Assembly (NCBI GenBank): GCA_016218915.1
Contig: JACRCQ010000073.1
Coordinates: 162,100 to 226,099 of the forward strand
DNA from: Deltaproteobacteria bacterium
Lineage (GTDB): Bacteria; Myxococcota_A; Polyangia; Polyangiales; Polyangiaceae
DNA: 64,000 nt
Reading direction: 5' to 3'
Shown: positions 48,185-56,926 of the stretch, piece after piece
Layout of the letters: every line of letters begins with the position of its first letter
Numbering within the stretch: the first letter of the stretch is position 1
Notes under the pieces: generated by a model
Told to the model about the DNA's origin: nothing
Database searches by the model: none
The model's input: only the letters and a program-made list of their open reading frames with translations
Position numbers and translations under genes: made by a program

Positions 48185-49333
48185 CTACCCTTTCCAGACA
48201 GCGAGCGGTTCGAGTCTCACCTTCCGGGTGACGAGGTCCCGCTGATCTTCGAGCACCTGGCGGATGTCCCGATAGACGTCCGGAGCTTCCTCCACCAGGT
48301 CTCGAGAGCGATGCTGCGGCCACACGACGTGTCGCAGGGTGTGAAGGAGCTGCCTTGAATCGATGCGCCTGCGTGCTTCCCCGCGGGTCATCACCCGGCC
48401 CGCGCCGTGCGAGCAGGATCCGAAGGCCAGCTCGCACCCGAGCCCCTCCACGACATAGGAGGCAGTGCCCATGGAACCTGGCACGAGCGCCAGCCCGCCT
48501 GACGGGGCCGCCACAGCCCCTTTGCGGTGGATGAGCAGGTCGCGTCCTGACCAGTGCTCCTTGCAAACGAAGTTGTGCGGGACGTCGATTGTCTCGCCGG
48601 CAAGGATCGATTCACCGACAATCCGCTCCAGCTCGGAGCGCGCGCGGTCGGCCATTTCCGCGCGGCTGGCCCGGGCGAAATCCATGGCCCACGCCAGGTC
48701 GTGGAGGAATGCCTGCCCTGCCTCGGTGTCGGCCCTGAGCCCGCCCAGGGGCGGCCCTGCGGCCCGGACGTGATGGGAAGCGATGGCGCCTCCCATTCCG
48801 CGGGAGCCGGAGTGAACGAGCAGCCAGAGTCCACCCTCTGGGTCGCGGTCGAGCTCGAGGAAGTGGTTGCCGCCGCCGAGCGTGGCGAAGTGGCGGGGAA
48901 CCACGGAGTTGCGGGTGTGATTCAGGGCGCTTGTGGACAGCGGCCTTGCGAGCAAGAGCTCTGCAGCCTCGGAGGCCTGGCCATGGGTGCGGGCATTGTG
49001 GGCTGGAACGAGCCGCTCAAGGCCTGAGAGCAGCAGCTCGAGCGCCTGTCGGTCCGGCAGAGGTGCATCGGATTCGAGGCGCAGGGCGAGCATGCCGCAG
49101 CCGAGATCCCCTCCGATCGCGCCGGGGACCAGGATGCCTTCGGTTGCGAAGACGGTGCCCACCGAGATACCGTCTGCGACGTGTGCGTCCGCCATGGCCG
49201 CCACGCGATCGACCACGAACTGCTTGCCGGCGATGTGCTGCAATTGCCGGATCGTCTCAGGATGGATCGTGGAAGCCCACGACTGGATGGGCACCCGCTG
49301 GCCGCTCGCCGGCTCGAAGATGGCCCGGCTCAT
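48185..49333 (-). CDS. rtcB: RtcB-family RNA ligase
   Basis: 382-residue RtcB. The enzyme joins 2',3'-cyclic phosphate (or 3'-phosphate) and 5'-OH RNA ends using GTP and manganese. Metal and guanylylation motifs are visible: DAHVADGISVGTV, GGDLGCGM, GGGNHFLEL, HSGSRGMG and CSHGAGRVMTRGEA. His309 in SHGAGR is the likely nucleophile. It is shorter than archaeal RtcB, as for many bacterial ones. It overlaps rbfA by 4 bases and is downstream of it. No archease or RtcR regulator is in the window, unlike the E. coli rtc operon. Confidence 0.95.
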   Translation of the reverse strand: MSRAIFEPASGQRVPIQSWASTIHPETIRQLQHIAGKQFVVDRVAAMADAHVADGISVGTVFATEGILVPGAIGGDLGCGMLALRLESDAPLPDRQALELLLSGLERLVPAHNARTHGQASEAAELLLARPLSTSALNHTRNSVVPRHFATLGGGNHFLELDRDPEGGLWLLVHSGSRGMGGAIASHHVRAAGPPLGGLRADTEAGQAFLHDLAWAMDFARASRAEMADRARSELERIVGESILAGETIDVPHNFVCKEHWSGRDLLIHRKGAVAAPSGGLALVPGSMGTASYVVEGLGCELAFGSCSHGAGRVMTRGEARRRIDSRQLLHTLRHVVWPQHRSRDLVEEAPDVYRDIRQVLEDQRDLVTRKVRLEPLAVWKG

Positions 49334-49677
49334 GGGAGCACCTCCGGGTCGACGGCGAATCCATCGAAGACGAATCTGAGGTCAGGAGTCCGTTTCAGGT
49401 CCAGGTCGATGGCGAGCTGAGCGCGGAGGGGGTGCGTAGCGCGGCTGAGCGCGGTTTCGACTTCCTTTCGGCGTGTCGGGTCTTCGGGGCCCGGGTCGCA
49501 GACGGAGAAGTGCACACGAGCGTGCCGGTAGTCGACCGACAGGCTCAACGAGGTAATTCGCACTGCCTGCAGTGCGGGGTCAGCAGCTTCGTCGCGCAGC
49601 CATGCGCGGATCTCTTCCAGCAGGATTTCCTGCAAGCGTGCGTGGCGATAGCCCGCACGTTCATCGCTTCTTCTCAT
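49330..49677 (-). CDS. rbfA: Ribosome-binding factor A
   Basis: 115-residue RbfA, a KH-like protein that helps mature the 5' end of 16S rRNA in the small subunit. Signatures: RLQEILLEEIRAWLRDE near the start, then VRITSLSLSVDYRHARVHFSV and LRAQLAIDLDLKRTPDLRFVFD. In most bacteria it sits with infB and truB; here it is alone with rtcB, overlapping it by 4 bases. A gene-free 223-base interval separates it from the divergent lipoprotein gene. Confidence 0.93.
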   Translation of the reverse strand: MRRSDERAGYRHARLQEILLEEIRAWLRDEAADPALQAVRITSLSLSVDYRHARVHFSVCDPGPEDPTRRKEVETALSRATHPLRAQLAIDLDLKRTPDLRFVFDGFAVDPEVLP

Positions 49678-49900
49678 GACAGATCGGCTCCAAGCGCGGC
49701 AGCGCCGCGCACACAGACACTTCCCGCTCCGCTCTGCCGCGTAGCGTGGTCCGGCCGTCTGGGCATGACCTCGTCAGGGGCGACGAGCGGAGTGACCTGG
49801 AAGCCTGATGCGTACAGAGCGGTCCATGATCCACCTCCGGTTCGAGTGAGCGGAGGATGACGCGCGATCCGGAACTTGTCAAGCGTGGTACCATGGTCGA

Positions 49901-51013
49901 ATGCGACCCGCGTTCATCCATGCCTCCATCGTCGCCAGCATCGCGACTCTCCTTTTCGCAGCACACGCCGGATGCAGCAGCGGCGATGCGGCCGACTGCG
50001 CGGGGCCTGGCTGCGGCAGCGCGGGGACCTCGTTGGACGCCTCGACGGAAGGTCACGCAGACGGTGCGAGCGAAGGCGCTGCGGGTGGGGCGTACGACGC
50101 TCCCTTGCTCGACATGGTTGTCCTGGACACCCCGAAGCCCAAGTCGGGATTCGAGGAAGGGCACGTGTTCGTGGCCGGCTCGCGCAATGCGAAGGTGTTC
50201 GAATTCGATTCCAAGCTCGCGCCGGTGACGGACTGGACGCATGCGAGCTTTGGGACGGTGCTGCCGCCGCCGGGACAGGACCTGTCCATTGGACCCGCGG
50301 GAATGGTCTTTGACGTGAACGGCAACCTGGTAGTGGCCGCGGTCGACCAGTTCTGCGTGTTCTCCAAGCCGGGGGTGCTGCTCGCCTGTCATCCGAAGGT
50401 CAAGTCGCAGCCGACCGAGAACATCATCTTCGATCACCTGGGGAATCTGTACACCACGACTTCGACGGGCGGCACCAACGAGATCCACAAGTACGACTCG
50501 AGCTACACGTGGAAGCAGACGTTTCCGATGAGCACCGGGGAGCTGACCGGCATCACGTGCGATCCGGACGCGAACCTGTACGTAGCGAGCCAGAACCAGG
50601 GTGCAGGGCGAATCTACAAGCTCGACAAGACCACGCTGGCGATCCTCGACACGATCGACATGCCCGGGACCACGTCGCTCGAAGGGCTGCAGTTCGCAGC
50701 CGGCAACTCGATCTTCGTCGGGGTCCTGACCCAGGGCGTCTTCAAGGTCCAGGCGACCTCGCCCATGGTTTCGTTGGGCACGTTCACGGATCCGGGCTTG
50801 TACTTCCCGGTGCCAGTGACGATCGACAACGCGGGCAACGTCTACACAGCCGACTACGAGAACGGCAACGGCACGCTGCCAGCGGACCTGTTCGTGTTCG
50901 ATTCGACCGGCAAGGTGATCGCGTCGCGCGTCGCATCGGACGTGTACGGTCCATTCGGGATGGTCGTGGCAGGGACCTACTTGCCGTGCGGTGCGTACCA
51001 ACCGATACGATGA
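49901..51013 (+). CDS. Beta-propeller lipoprotein
   Basis: 370-residue lipoprotein (lipobox AHAGC) with an Asp/Ala/Ser linker and a repeat domain of NHL/SMP-30-like blades: GHVFVAGSRNAKVFEFD, GPAGMVFDVNGNLVVAA, IIFDHLGNLYTTTS, ITCDPDANLYVASQNQ, VTIDNAGNVYTADYENG. About six blades fit a propeller. The role is unknown; relatives act as sugar-lactone or adhesion proteins. ATG 49901 is chosen; no strong ribosome site is seen. Confidence 0.8.
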   Translation: MRPAFIHASIVASIATLLFAAHAGCSSGDAADCAGPGCGSAGTSLDASTEGHADGASEGAAGGAYDAPLLDMVVLDTPKPKSGFEEGHVFVAGSRNAKVFEFDSKLAPVTDWTHASFGTVLPPPGQDLSIGPAGMVFDVNGNLVVAAVDQFCVFSKPGVLLACHPKVKSQPTENIIFDHLGNLYTTTSTGGTNEIHKYDSSYTWKQTFPMSTGELTGITCDPDANLYVASQNQGAGRIYKLDKTTLAILDTIDMPGTTSLEGLQFAAGNSIFVGVLTQGVFKVQATSPMVSLGTFTDPGLYFPVPVTIDNAGNVYTADYENGNGTLPADLFVFDSTGKVIASRVASDVYGPFGMVVAGTYLPCGAYQPIR

Positions 51014-51339
51014 GGCGTTCCTCCTCGAATGCTCGTAGCGTTCCTCCCCACGCAGACGCCTCAAGGCGGGGCACCATGGTGCTTGCGGGCCGGCCGCCGG
51101 AGTTGACCGCGAGGCACGCCTGTGGCAGTCCGATTCATGAAATGCGTTTCGCGTTTCGTGCGTCGCATCTCTTCCAGCCTGAGTGAACTTCAGCGTGACT
51201 TTGCTCGGAAATACACCCGAATAACGCTTCCCGCGCGTCCGGAAATCCTGCAGGCTTCCGGCGCCTCCTGGAGGCTCGAACACCACCTCTTGCCCTTGCG
51301 ATACCGCCCTCCGGGGCCCGCAGCTGCCGTCGTCGCCGC
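51014..51339. other. Gene-free interval upstream of the regulator
   Basis: 326 bases between the beta-propeller gene and the winged-helix regulator. A short open frame at 51122-51343 lacks any protein-like features and I do not accept it. An imperfect 8-base inverted repeat at 51139-51146 and 51164-51171 and an AT-richer stretch near 51190-51225 could belong to the operon promoter, but no convincing -35/-10 pair was found. Confidence 0.5.
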
Positions 51340-51753
51340 ATGACCCAACGAGCTCGCACACGCACGGGAATTGACTCCGGCTGGACGTTCCTGACGAACC
51401 ACGCCCACGTGCTCTTGTGCATTGCCGAGGCACCGGGTGTGAGGCTTCGGGACGTGGCGGGCAAGGTTGGGATCACGGAGCGTGCGGTTCAGCGCATCGT
51501 GGCAGAGCTCGATGAGAGCGGGTACTTGTACAAGGTCCGCGATGGGCGGCGAAACCGTTACGAGGTGTGCGGCCAGATGCCATTGCGGCACCCGATCGAG
51601 AATCACTGTACGGTGGCTGCGCTCATCGAGGTGGCAGCGAGCCACGAGGTCAAGCCGGCGAAGCGAGCGGCTGCGCAGGCGAGCAAGCGAAGCCGGGGCC
51701 GATCGGCCTCGGAGGGTTCTTCCAACAGGAGCAGCAATTCCAAATCGGCCTGA
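51340..51753 (+). CDS. Winged-helix transcriptional regulator
   Basis: 137-residue DNA-binding protein. A winged helix spans about residues 15-85: LLCIAEAPGVRLRDVAGKVG, then ITERAVQRIVAELDESGYL (helix-turn-helix) and VRDGRRNRYEV (wing), like MarR or ArsR relatives. The C-terminal tail (about 100-137) is Lys/Arg/Ser-rich and probably disordered. Its stop is 31 bases before the dehydrogenase gene, so it is probably the operon's own regulator. ATG 51340 is the only clear start. Confidence 0.85.
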   Translation: MTQRARTRTGIDSGWTFLTNHAHVLLCIAEAPGVRLRDVAGKVGITERAVQRIVAELDESGYLYKVRDGRRNRYEVCGQMPLRHPIENHCTVAALIEVAASHEVKPAKRAAAQASKRSRGRSASEGSSNRSSNSKSA

Positions 51754-51784
51754 GATCCAGGCCCTGGCAAGCATGGAGCGTACG

Positions 51785-52903
51785 ATGAGTCAGTATCGGA
51801 TTGGATGGCTACCGGGTGACGGCGTGGGTATCGAAGTGATGGACGCGGCGAAGATCTGTCTCGACGCGCTCAAGCTCGACGCCGAGTACGTGCATGGGGA
51901 CATCGGCTGGGAGTTCTGGTGCAAGGAAGGCGATGCATTTCCTGCGCGCACGGTGGAGCTGCTCAAGAGCTGCAAGGCAGCCATGTTCGGCGCGATCACG
52001 TCCAAGCCGGTCAAGGCTGCGGAGACCGAGCTGGTGCCGGAGCTCAAGGGCAAGGGGCTGGTCTATCGAAGCCCGATCGTACGGATGCGCCAGCTGTTCG
52101 ACCTGTACATCTGCCTGCGCCCCTGCAAGGCCTATCCGGGCAATCCCCTCAACTTCAAGGAGGGGATCGACATCACGGTGTTCCGCGAGAACACCGAGGA
52201 CCTGTACGCCGGTGTGGAGTTCAACCCGGTGCCGGCGGAGCTAGCGGCTACGCTCAAGAATCTCTCCAAGCCGTTCGCGCACTTCGCAGGCCTGCCGGGC
52301 GACGAGTACGCGGTGTCCTGCAAGATCAACACGAAGAAGGGCAGCGAGCGCATCGCGCGCGCGGCCTTCGAGTACGCCAAGAAGTTCGGTCGCAAGAAGG
52401 TGACCGTGGTGCACAAGGCCAACGTGGTGCGCGCGACCGACGGTCTCTTCTTCGATCAATGCAAGGCGGTGGCAAAGGAGTTCCCGGAGATCAAGCTCGA
52501 CGACGCGAACATCGATGCGATGACGATGTGGCTGCTGAAGAACCCGATGAGCTACGAGGTGCTGTTGGCGCCGAACCTGTACGGCGACATCATCTCCGAC
52601 CTGGCAGCGCAGATGGTGGGCGGGCTCGGCTTCGGCTGCTCGGGCAACATCGGCGCCAACCTCGCGGTGTTCGAGCCGTCCCATGGCAGCGCTCCCAAGT
52701 ACGCGGGCCAGAACAAGGTCAACCCGATTGCCACGATCCTCGCTGCCAAGATGATGCTCGACTGGCTCGGCGAGAAGGACATGGGCGCGCGCCTCGAAAA
52801 GGCCGTCGCCGAGGTCATCGCCGAAGGCAAGGTCCGCACCTACGACATGGGCGGCACGGCCAAGACCCTCGAGATGGGCGAGGCGATCGCCCGCAAGCTG
52901 TAG
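51785..52903 (+). CDS. Isocitrate/isopropylmalate-type dehydrogenase
   Basis: 372-residue beta-decarboxylating dehydrogenase. N-terminal GWLPGDGVGIEVMDA, a substrate loop (Ser96, Ile98, Arg102 in RSPIVRMRQ), YICLRP, ITVFRENTEDLYAGVEF, DGLFFDQC, NLYGDIISDLAA, and HGSAPKYAGQNKVNP (residues 300-314). Lys305-Tyr306 match the NADP determinants of E. coli isocitrate dehydrogenase rather than the Asp of NAD enzymes. The Asn that contacts isocitrate in that enzyme is Ile98 here, so isocitrate is an unlikely substrate. A 3-alkylmalate such as 3-methylmalate fits the operon. ATG 51785. Confidence 0.9.
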   Translation: MSQYRIGWLPGDGVGIEVMDAAKICLDALKLDAEYVHGDIGWEFWCKEGDAFPARTVELLKSCKAAMFGAITSKPVKAAETELVPELKGKGLVYRSPIVRMRQLFDLYICLRPCKAYPGNPLNFKEGIDITVFRENTEDLYAGVEFNPVPAELAATLKNLSKPFAHFAGLPGDEYAVSCKINTKKGSERIARAAFEYAKKFGRKKVTVVHKANVVRATDGLFFDQCKAVAKEFPEIKLDDANIDAMTMWLLKNPMSYEVLLAPNLYGDIISDLAAQMVGGLGFGCSGNIGANLAVFEPSHGSAPKYAGQNKVNPIATILAAKMMLDWLGEKDMGARLEKAVAEVIAEGKVRTYDMGGTAKTLEMGEAIARKL

Positions 52904-52922
52904 TCGGAGCCGAGTGCCATCC

Positions 52923-53822
52923 ATGAGCAAGATCATCGTTCACGAAGTCGGTCCCCGGGACGGTCTGCAGGCTGAAAAGCAGATCGTCCCGGCCGATCAG
53001 AAGCTCGCGTGGATCCGCGAGCTCATCGCTTCCGGGGTGGACATCGTCCAGGTGGGCTCGTTCGTGCACAAGGACAAGCTCCCCCAGATGGCCGACACCG
53101 ACGACCTGTTCCGCGCGCTGGCCTCCGAACCCAAGGGGGCCACCGTGCTCAGCGGTCTGGTGCTCAACGAAAAAGGGATGGATCGCGCCATGGCGTGTGG
53201 CGTCGAGATGCTCTGCATGGGCGCCTCGGCCAGCGAGACCCACAGCATGAAGAACGTGGGCGCTGCCTCGCTCGACTCGCAGACGCGCATCATCGCCATG
53301 GCGAAGAAGGCGATCGAAGCCGGCAAGCAGGTGCAGGTCAGCGTGCAATGCGCCTTCGGCTGCGGCTACGAAGGGCGCGTGCCCGACGACCGCGTGATCG
53401 GCATGGTCCGTCGCTACGTCGACGAGGGCCTGCGCAACATCAGCCTCGCCGACACGGCCGGCCACGCGCATCCCGAGCAGGTCAAGCGCCTGTTCGGCGA
53501 GATCTTCAAGCTCTCGGACGACCTGCAGTGCACCTGTCACTTCCACGACACCTATGGTCTGGGCATGGCGAACATCTACACGGCCATGCAGATGGGCGTG
53601 ACCACGTTCGAGACCTGCTTTGCGGGCATCGGCGGCTGTCCGTTCACCAAGGTCGTGGCGGGCAACGTGTCGACCGAGGACCTGGTGCACAGCCTTCAGC
53701 GCAACGGAGATCGCAAGGACATCGACCTCAAGAAGCTCAACGAGGTCGCCAGGTCCGTCGCTGCGTTCTTTGCTCGCGACATGATGGGGCGCGTCTACAA
53801 GACCGAGCCCATTCCGTATTGA
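52923..53822 (+). CDS. HMG-CoA-lyase-like enzyme, possible citramalyl-CoA lyase
   Basis: 299-residue HMGL-like TIM-barrel lyase. Signatures: EVGPRDGLQ (7-15), VQVGSFVHKDKLPQMADTD, ISLADTAGHAHPEQV, CHFHDTYGLGMANI and GIGGCPFTK with Cys239, followed by AGNVSTEDLVHSL. The Asp-Arg-His-Cys set of HMG-CoA lyase is present. Next to a class III CoA-transferase, as in Chloroflexus where such a pair acts on (R)-citramalate, it is a candidate for cleaving citramalyl-CoA to acetyl-CoA and pyruvate. HMG-CoA lyase activity for leucine breakdown is the alternative. ATG 52923. Confidence 0.9.
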   Translation: MSKIIVHEVGPRDGLQAEKQIVPADQKLAWIRELIASGVDIVQVGSFVHKDKLPQMADTDDLFRALASEPKGATVLSGLVLNEKGMDRAMACGVEMLCMGASASETHSMKNVGAASLDSQTRIIAMAKKAIEAGKQVQVSVQCAFGCGYEGRVPDDRVIGMVRRYVDEGLRNISLADTAGHAHPEQVKRLFGEIFKLSDDLQCTCHFHDTYGLGMANIYTAMQMGVTTFETCFAGIGGCPFTKVVAGNVSTEDLVHSLQRNGDRKDIDLKKLNEVARSVAAFFARDMMGRVYKTEPIPY

Positions 53823-53836
53823 ATCAGGAGCGAACC

Positions 53837-55039
53837 ATGACCAAGATGCGCATGCTCGAAGGCATCCGGGTACTCGACCTCACCAACGTCCTGTCAGGCC
53901 CCTTTGCCTCCCTTCACCTCGCGCTGCTCGGCGCCGAGGTGATCAAAATAGAGAATCCGAAGGACGGTGACCTGGCGCGCAAGCTCGGGATCGTGCCCGA
54001 GTACAACAAGCAGCTCATGGGCACCAGCTTCCTGGCCCAGAACTCCAACAAGAAGTCGGTCACGCTCAACACCAAGAGCGCCGAGGGCAAGGAGATCTTC
54101 AAGAAGCTCGTCAAGGACTCGGACGTCGTGATCGAGAACTTCCGGCCCGGCGTGATGGATCGTCTCGGGCTCGGCTACAAGGTGCTCTCCGAGCTCAATC
54201 CGAAGCTCGTCTATTGCGCAATCTCGGGGTTCGGACAGACCGGCCCGGATTCCATGAAGCCTGCCTACGATCAGATCATCCAGGGCTTGTCCGGCGAGAT
54301 GGCGGTCAACGGCGACGAGCGCCTGAACCCCCTGCGCACCGGATTCCCGGTCTGCGACACGGTCGGCGGCATGAATGCGGCGTTTGCCGTGATGGCCGCG
54401 CTCTTCCACCGCGCTCGCACCGGAGAGGGCCAGTTCATCGACGTGGCGCTGCTCGACTCGATCATGCCCCTGATGGGCTGGGTGGCTGCCAACCTGCTGA
54501 TCGGCGGCAAGCAGCCTGTGGTGATGGGCAACGACAACTTCACCGCAGCCCCGAGCGGCACGTTCAAGACCCAGGACGGGTACATCAACATCGCTGCGAA
54601 CAAGCAGGAGCAATGGGAAGCGGTGTGCGACGTGCTCGAGGTGCCCGAGCTCAAGGTCGATCCGCGCTTCCAGGAGCGCGACACGCGCAAGAAGAACCGC
54701 AAGGCCCTCACGCCGCTGCTGGAGGCCAAGCTGACCACGCGCGGAACCGACGAGTGGGTCGAGCTTCTCAATGCCAAGGACGTGCCGTCGGGCGCCATCC
54801 TCGGCCTGGAAGCAGCGCTCCGCCAGCCCCAGGTCAAGCACCGCAACGTGCTGCAGAAGGTGAAGGTCGACGGTATCGGCGAGATCGAGGTGTTCGGGCT
54901 GACAGCGCTGTTCGACAAGTGCAGCGGTGACGTTGCGGCGCCGCCGCCCAAGCTGGGCGAGCACAACGCGGAGATCCTCGCGAGAATCGGGCTCGGTGCC
55001 GACGAGCTTTCCGCGCTCAAGTCCAAGGGAGTGATCTAG
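53837..55039 (+). CDS. Class III (CaiB/BaiF) CoA-transferase
   Basis: 400-residue (about 44 kDa) class III CoA-transferase. Signatures: GIRVLDLTNVLSGPFASLHLALLGAEVIKIENP at the start (the usual A/G-rich N-terminus), FRPGVMDRLGLGY, GYGxxG-like ISGFGQTGPD, and the catalytic Asp174 in FPVCDTVGGMNAAF. It moves CoA between organic acids. Size and context match succinyl-CoA:citramalate CoA-transferase, but related formyl-CoA, carnitine and mesaconate transferases share the fold. CAGGAG precedes ATG 53837. Confidence 0.92.
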   Translation: MTKMRMLEGIRVLDLTNVLSGPFASLHLALLGAEVIKIENPKDGDLARKLGIVPEYNKQLMGTSFLAQNSNKKSVTLNTKSAEGKEIFKKLVKDSDVVIENFRPGVMDRLGLGYKVLSELNPKLVYCAISGFGQTGPDSMKPAYDQIIQGLSGEMAVNGDERLNPLRTGFPVCDTVGGMNAAFAVMAALFHRARTGEGQFIDVALLDSIMPLMGWVAANLLIGGKQPVVMGNDNFTAAPSGTFKTQDGYINIAANKQEQWEAVCDVLEVPELKVDPRFQERDTRKKNRKALTPLLEAKLTTRGTDEWVELLNAKDVPSGAILGLEAALRQPQVKHRNVLQKVKVDGIGEIEVFGLTALFDKCSGDVAAPPPKLGEHNAEILARIGLGADELSALKSKGVI

Positions 55040-55125
55040 CATCCACCGCCAGACGGCGAGCGACCCGGAGCCTCGCAAGGGCGACAGGCCGCAACGAGCC
55101 TGGCAAGCAAACAAGGGAGTCCAAG

Positions 55126-56418
55126 ATGGGAATGACCGTTGTCGAGAAGATCCTGGCCCGAGCGGCCGGGGTGCCGGCGGTGAAAGCGGGCGACGTGGTG
55201 GAGCCGAAGGTGGACCTCGCCATGTCGCACGAGAACGGCGCGCTGGTGATGAACCAGTTCAAGGACATCTACGAAGGGACCGGCCGCGAGGCGCGCCCGT
55301 GGGATCCCTCCAAGATCGCGATCATCTTCGACCATCGCGTCCCGGCCGAAGGGCCGAAGACCGCTACCAACCACAAGAAGATCCGCGACTTCGTGGGCAA
55401 GCACGGCATCAAGAAGTTCCACGACATCCGCGGCGACCGCGGTGGCATCTGCCACCAGATCCTGCCTGAGAACGGCTACGTCCGCCCGGGCTACGTGGTC
55501 GTCGGCACGGACAGCCATACCACCAGCCACGGCGCGCTCGGTGCCTTCTCGTTCGGCATCGGTGCCACGGAGATGGCGAGCGTCTGGACCCTCGGCGTGG
55601 CGCTCAACGTGGAAGTGCCCCCGACCATCAAGGTCAACGTCACGGGTGCCTTCCCCAAGTTCATCGCGCCCAAGGACCTGATCCTGCACCTGATCGGCAA
55701 GCTCACCGCCCAGGGCGCCAACTTCAGGGTGATCGAGTTCCACGGCGAGACCATCGCCAAGATGTCGACCTCAGGACGTCTGGTCATCTGCAACATGTCG
55801 GTCGAGGCCGGGGCCACCAGCGGCATCGTGCCGGCCGACGCAGAGACGATGCGCTACCTGCGCGACGAGGCCGGGGTGACGGACAAGATCGAGGCGGTGA
55901 CGCCGGACGCCGACGCGGTCTACGAGCGCGTGGTGGACATCGACGTGTCCGCGCTGGTGCCGCAGATCGCCTGCCCTCACACGGTGGACAACGTCAAGCC
56001 GATCAGCGAGCTGGAAGGAAAGAAGATCCAGCAGGTGGTGATCGGCAGCTGCACGAACGGACGTCTCGACGACCTGCAGGCGGCGTACGAGATCATCAAG
56101 GGCAAGAAGGTCGCCGAGCATACGCGCATGCTGATCTTCCCGGCTTCGTCGCGGATCTACGCGCAAGCGATGGAGCGGGGCTATGTACAGGAGTTCATGA
56201 AGGCCGGAGCTGTGGTGATGAACTCCGGCTGCGGGCCGTGCCTGGGGATCCACCAGGGCGCGCTGGGCGACGACGAGGTGGCGTTGGCCACGACGAACCG
56301 GAATTTCAAGGGGCGCATGGGCAATCCCAAGTCCGAGGTCTACCTGTGCAGCCCGGCGGTCGCGGCCGCCAGCGCAGTCACCGGGGTCATCACGGATCCG
56401 CGCAAGGGAGGTAACTGA
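55126..56418 (+). CDS. LeuC-like isomerase large subunit
   Basis: 430-residue aconitase-superfamily large subunit, in the size range of archaeal-type LeuC/HacA. The three 4Fe-4S cysteines are in GSCTNGR (Cys309) and CGPC (Cys369, Cys372). Also seen are HDIRGDRGGICHQILPE, VGTDSHTTSHGALGAFSFG and NMSVEAGATSGIVPAD. Together with the following small subunit it should isomerise a hydroxy acid through dehydration. In this operon the substrate may be citramalate/3-methylmalate rather than isopropylmalate. Confidence 0.93.
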   Translation: MGMTVVEKILARAAGVPAVKAGDVVEPKVDLAMSHENGALVMNQFKDIYEGTGREARPWDPSKIAIIFDHRVPAEGPKTATNHKKIRDFVGKHGIKKFHDIRGDRGGICHQILPENGYVRPGYVVVGTDSHTTSHGALGAFSFGIGATEMASVWTLGVALNVEVPPTIKVNVTGAFPKFIAPKDLILHLIGKLTAQGANFRVIEFHGETIAKMSTSGRLVICNMSVEAGATSGIVPADAETMRYLRDEAGVTDKIEAVTPDADAVYERVVDIDVSALVPQIACPHTVDNVKPISELEGKKIQQVVIGSCTNGRLDDLQAAYEIIKGKKVAEHTRMLIFPASSRIYAQAMERGYVQEFMKAGAVVMNSGCGPCLGIHQGALGDDEVALATTNRNFKGRMGNPKSEVYLCSPAVAAASAVTGVITDPRKGGN

Positions 56419-56419
56419 C

Positions 56420-56914
56420 ATGGGCAAGGTCGTACTCAAGCTCGGCGCAGACATCAGCACCGACGACATCTACCCGGGGCGCTACATGGCCACCGTGCTC
56501 CCCACGGAGACTCCTCAGTTCTGCTTCTTCGATCGCACCGAGTTCAACACGCAGCTCAAGAACAAGCAGATCCCTCAGGGAAGCGTGATCGTCGCAGACC
56601 TCAACTTCGGCTGCGGCTCCTCGCGTGAGCAGGCGGTCAGCACCATCAAGGGCCACGAGCTCGTGATCGTCGCCAGGAGCATTGCCCGCATCTTCCTTCA
56701 GAATGCCATCAACCTCGGTCTCAACATCATCATCTGTCCAGAGATCGAAGCTGAAGTGGGTCACGAGCTCGAGGTCAGCAAGGACAAGGTGGTCAACAAG
56801 ACCACGGGCAAGACCTTTGTCAACGAGCAGCTTCCTGCTGCGCGCCAGGCCATCATCGACGCGGGCGGGTTGATCCCCTACACCCGCAAGCTCATGCTCG
56901 AAGCCACCAAGTAG
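56420..56914 (+). CDS. LeuD-like isomerase small subunit
   Basis: 164-residue small subunit starting just after the large-subunit stop (ATG 56420). Motifs: GADISTDDIYPGRYMATV (9-26), FGCGSSREQA and IVARSIARIFLQNAINLGL. The loop that follows DDIxPxRY sets substrate range in this family. Here it reads YMAT (22-25), unlike the YLxM/YLRT-type loops I recall for isopropylmalate and homoaconitate enzymes. That suggests another substrate, such as citramalate. Last gene of the operon. Confidence 0.92.
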   Translation: MGKVVLKLGADISTDDIYPGRYMATVLPTETPQFCFFDRTEFNTQLKNKQIPQGSVIVADLNFGCGSSREQAVSTIKGHELVIVARSIARIFLQNAINLGLNIIICPEIEAEVGHELEVSKDKVVNKTTGKTFVNEQLPAARQAIIDAGGLIPYTRKLMLEATK

Positions 56915-56926
56915 CTCCCCACTCCC

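Noticed and set aside
51139..51171. Imperfect inverted repeat as a terminator after the beta-propeller gene
   Set aside because: Only 8-base arms with one mismatch, over 120 bases after the stop codon, and no T-run. Chance is likely.
51122..51343. A 73-codon open frame between the propeller gene and the regulator
   Set aside because: No ribosome site and no protein-like composition; it overlaps the regulator start.
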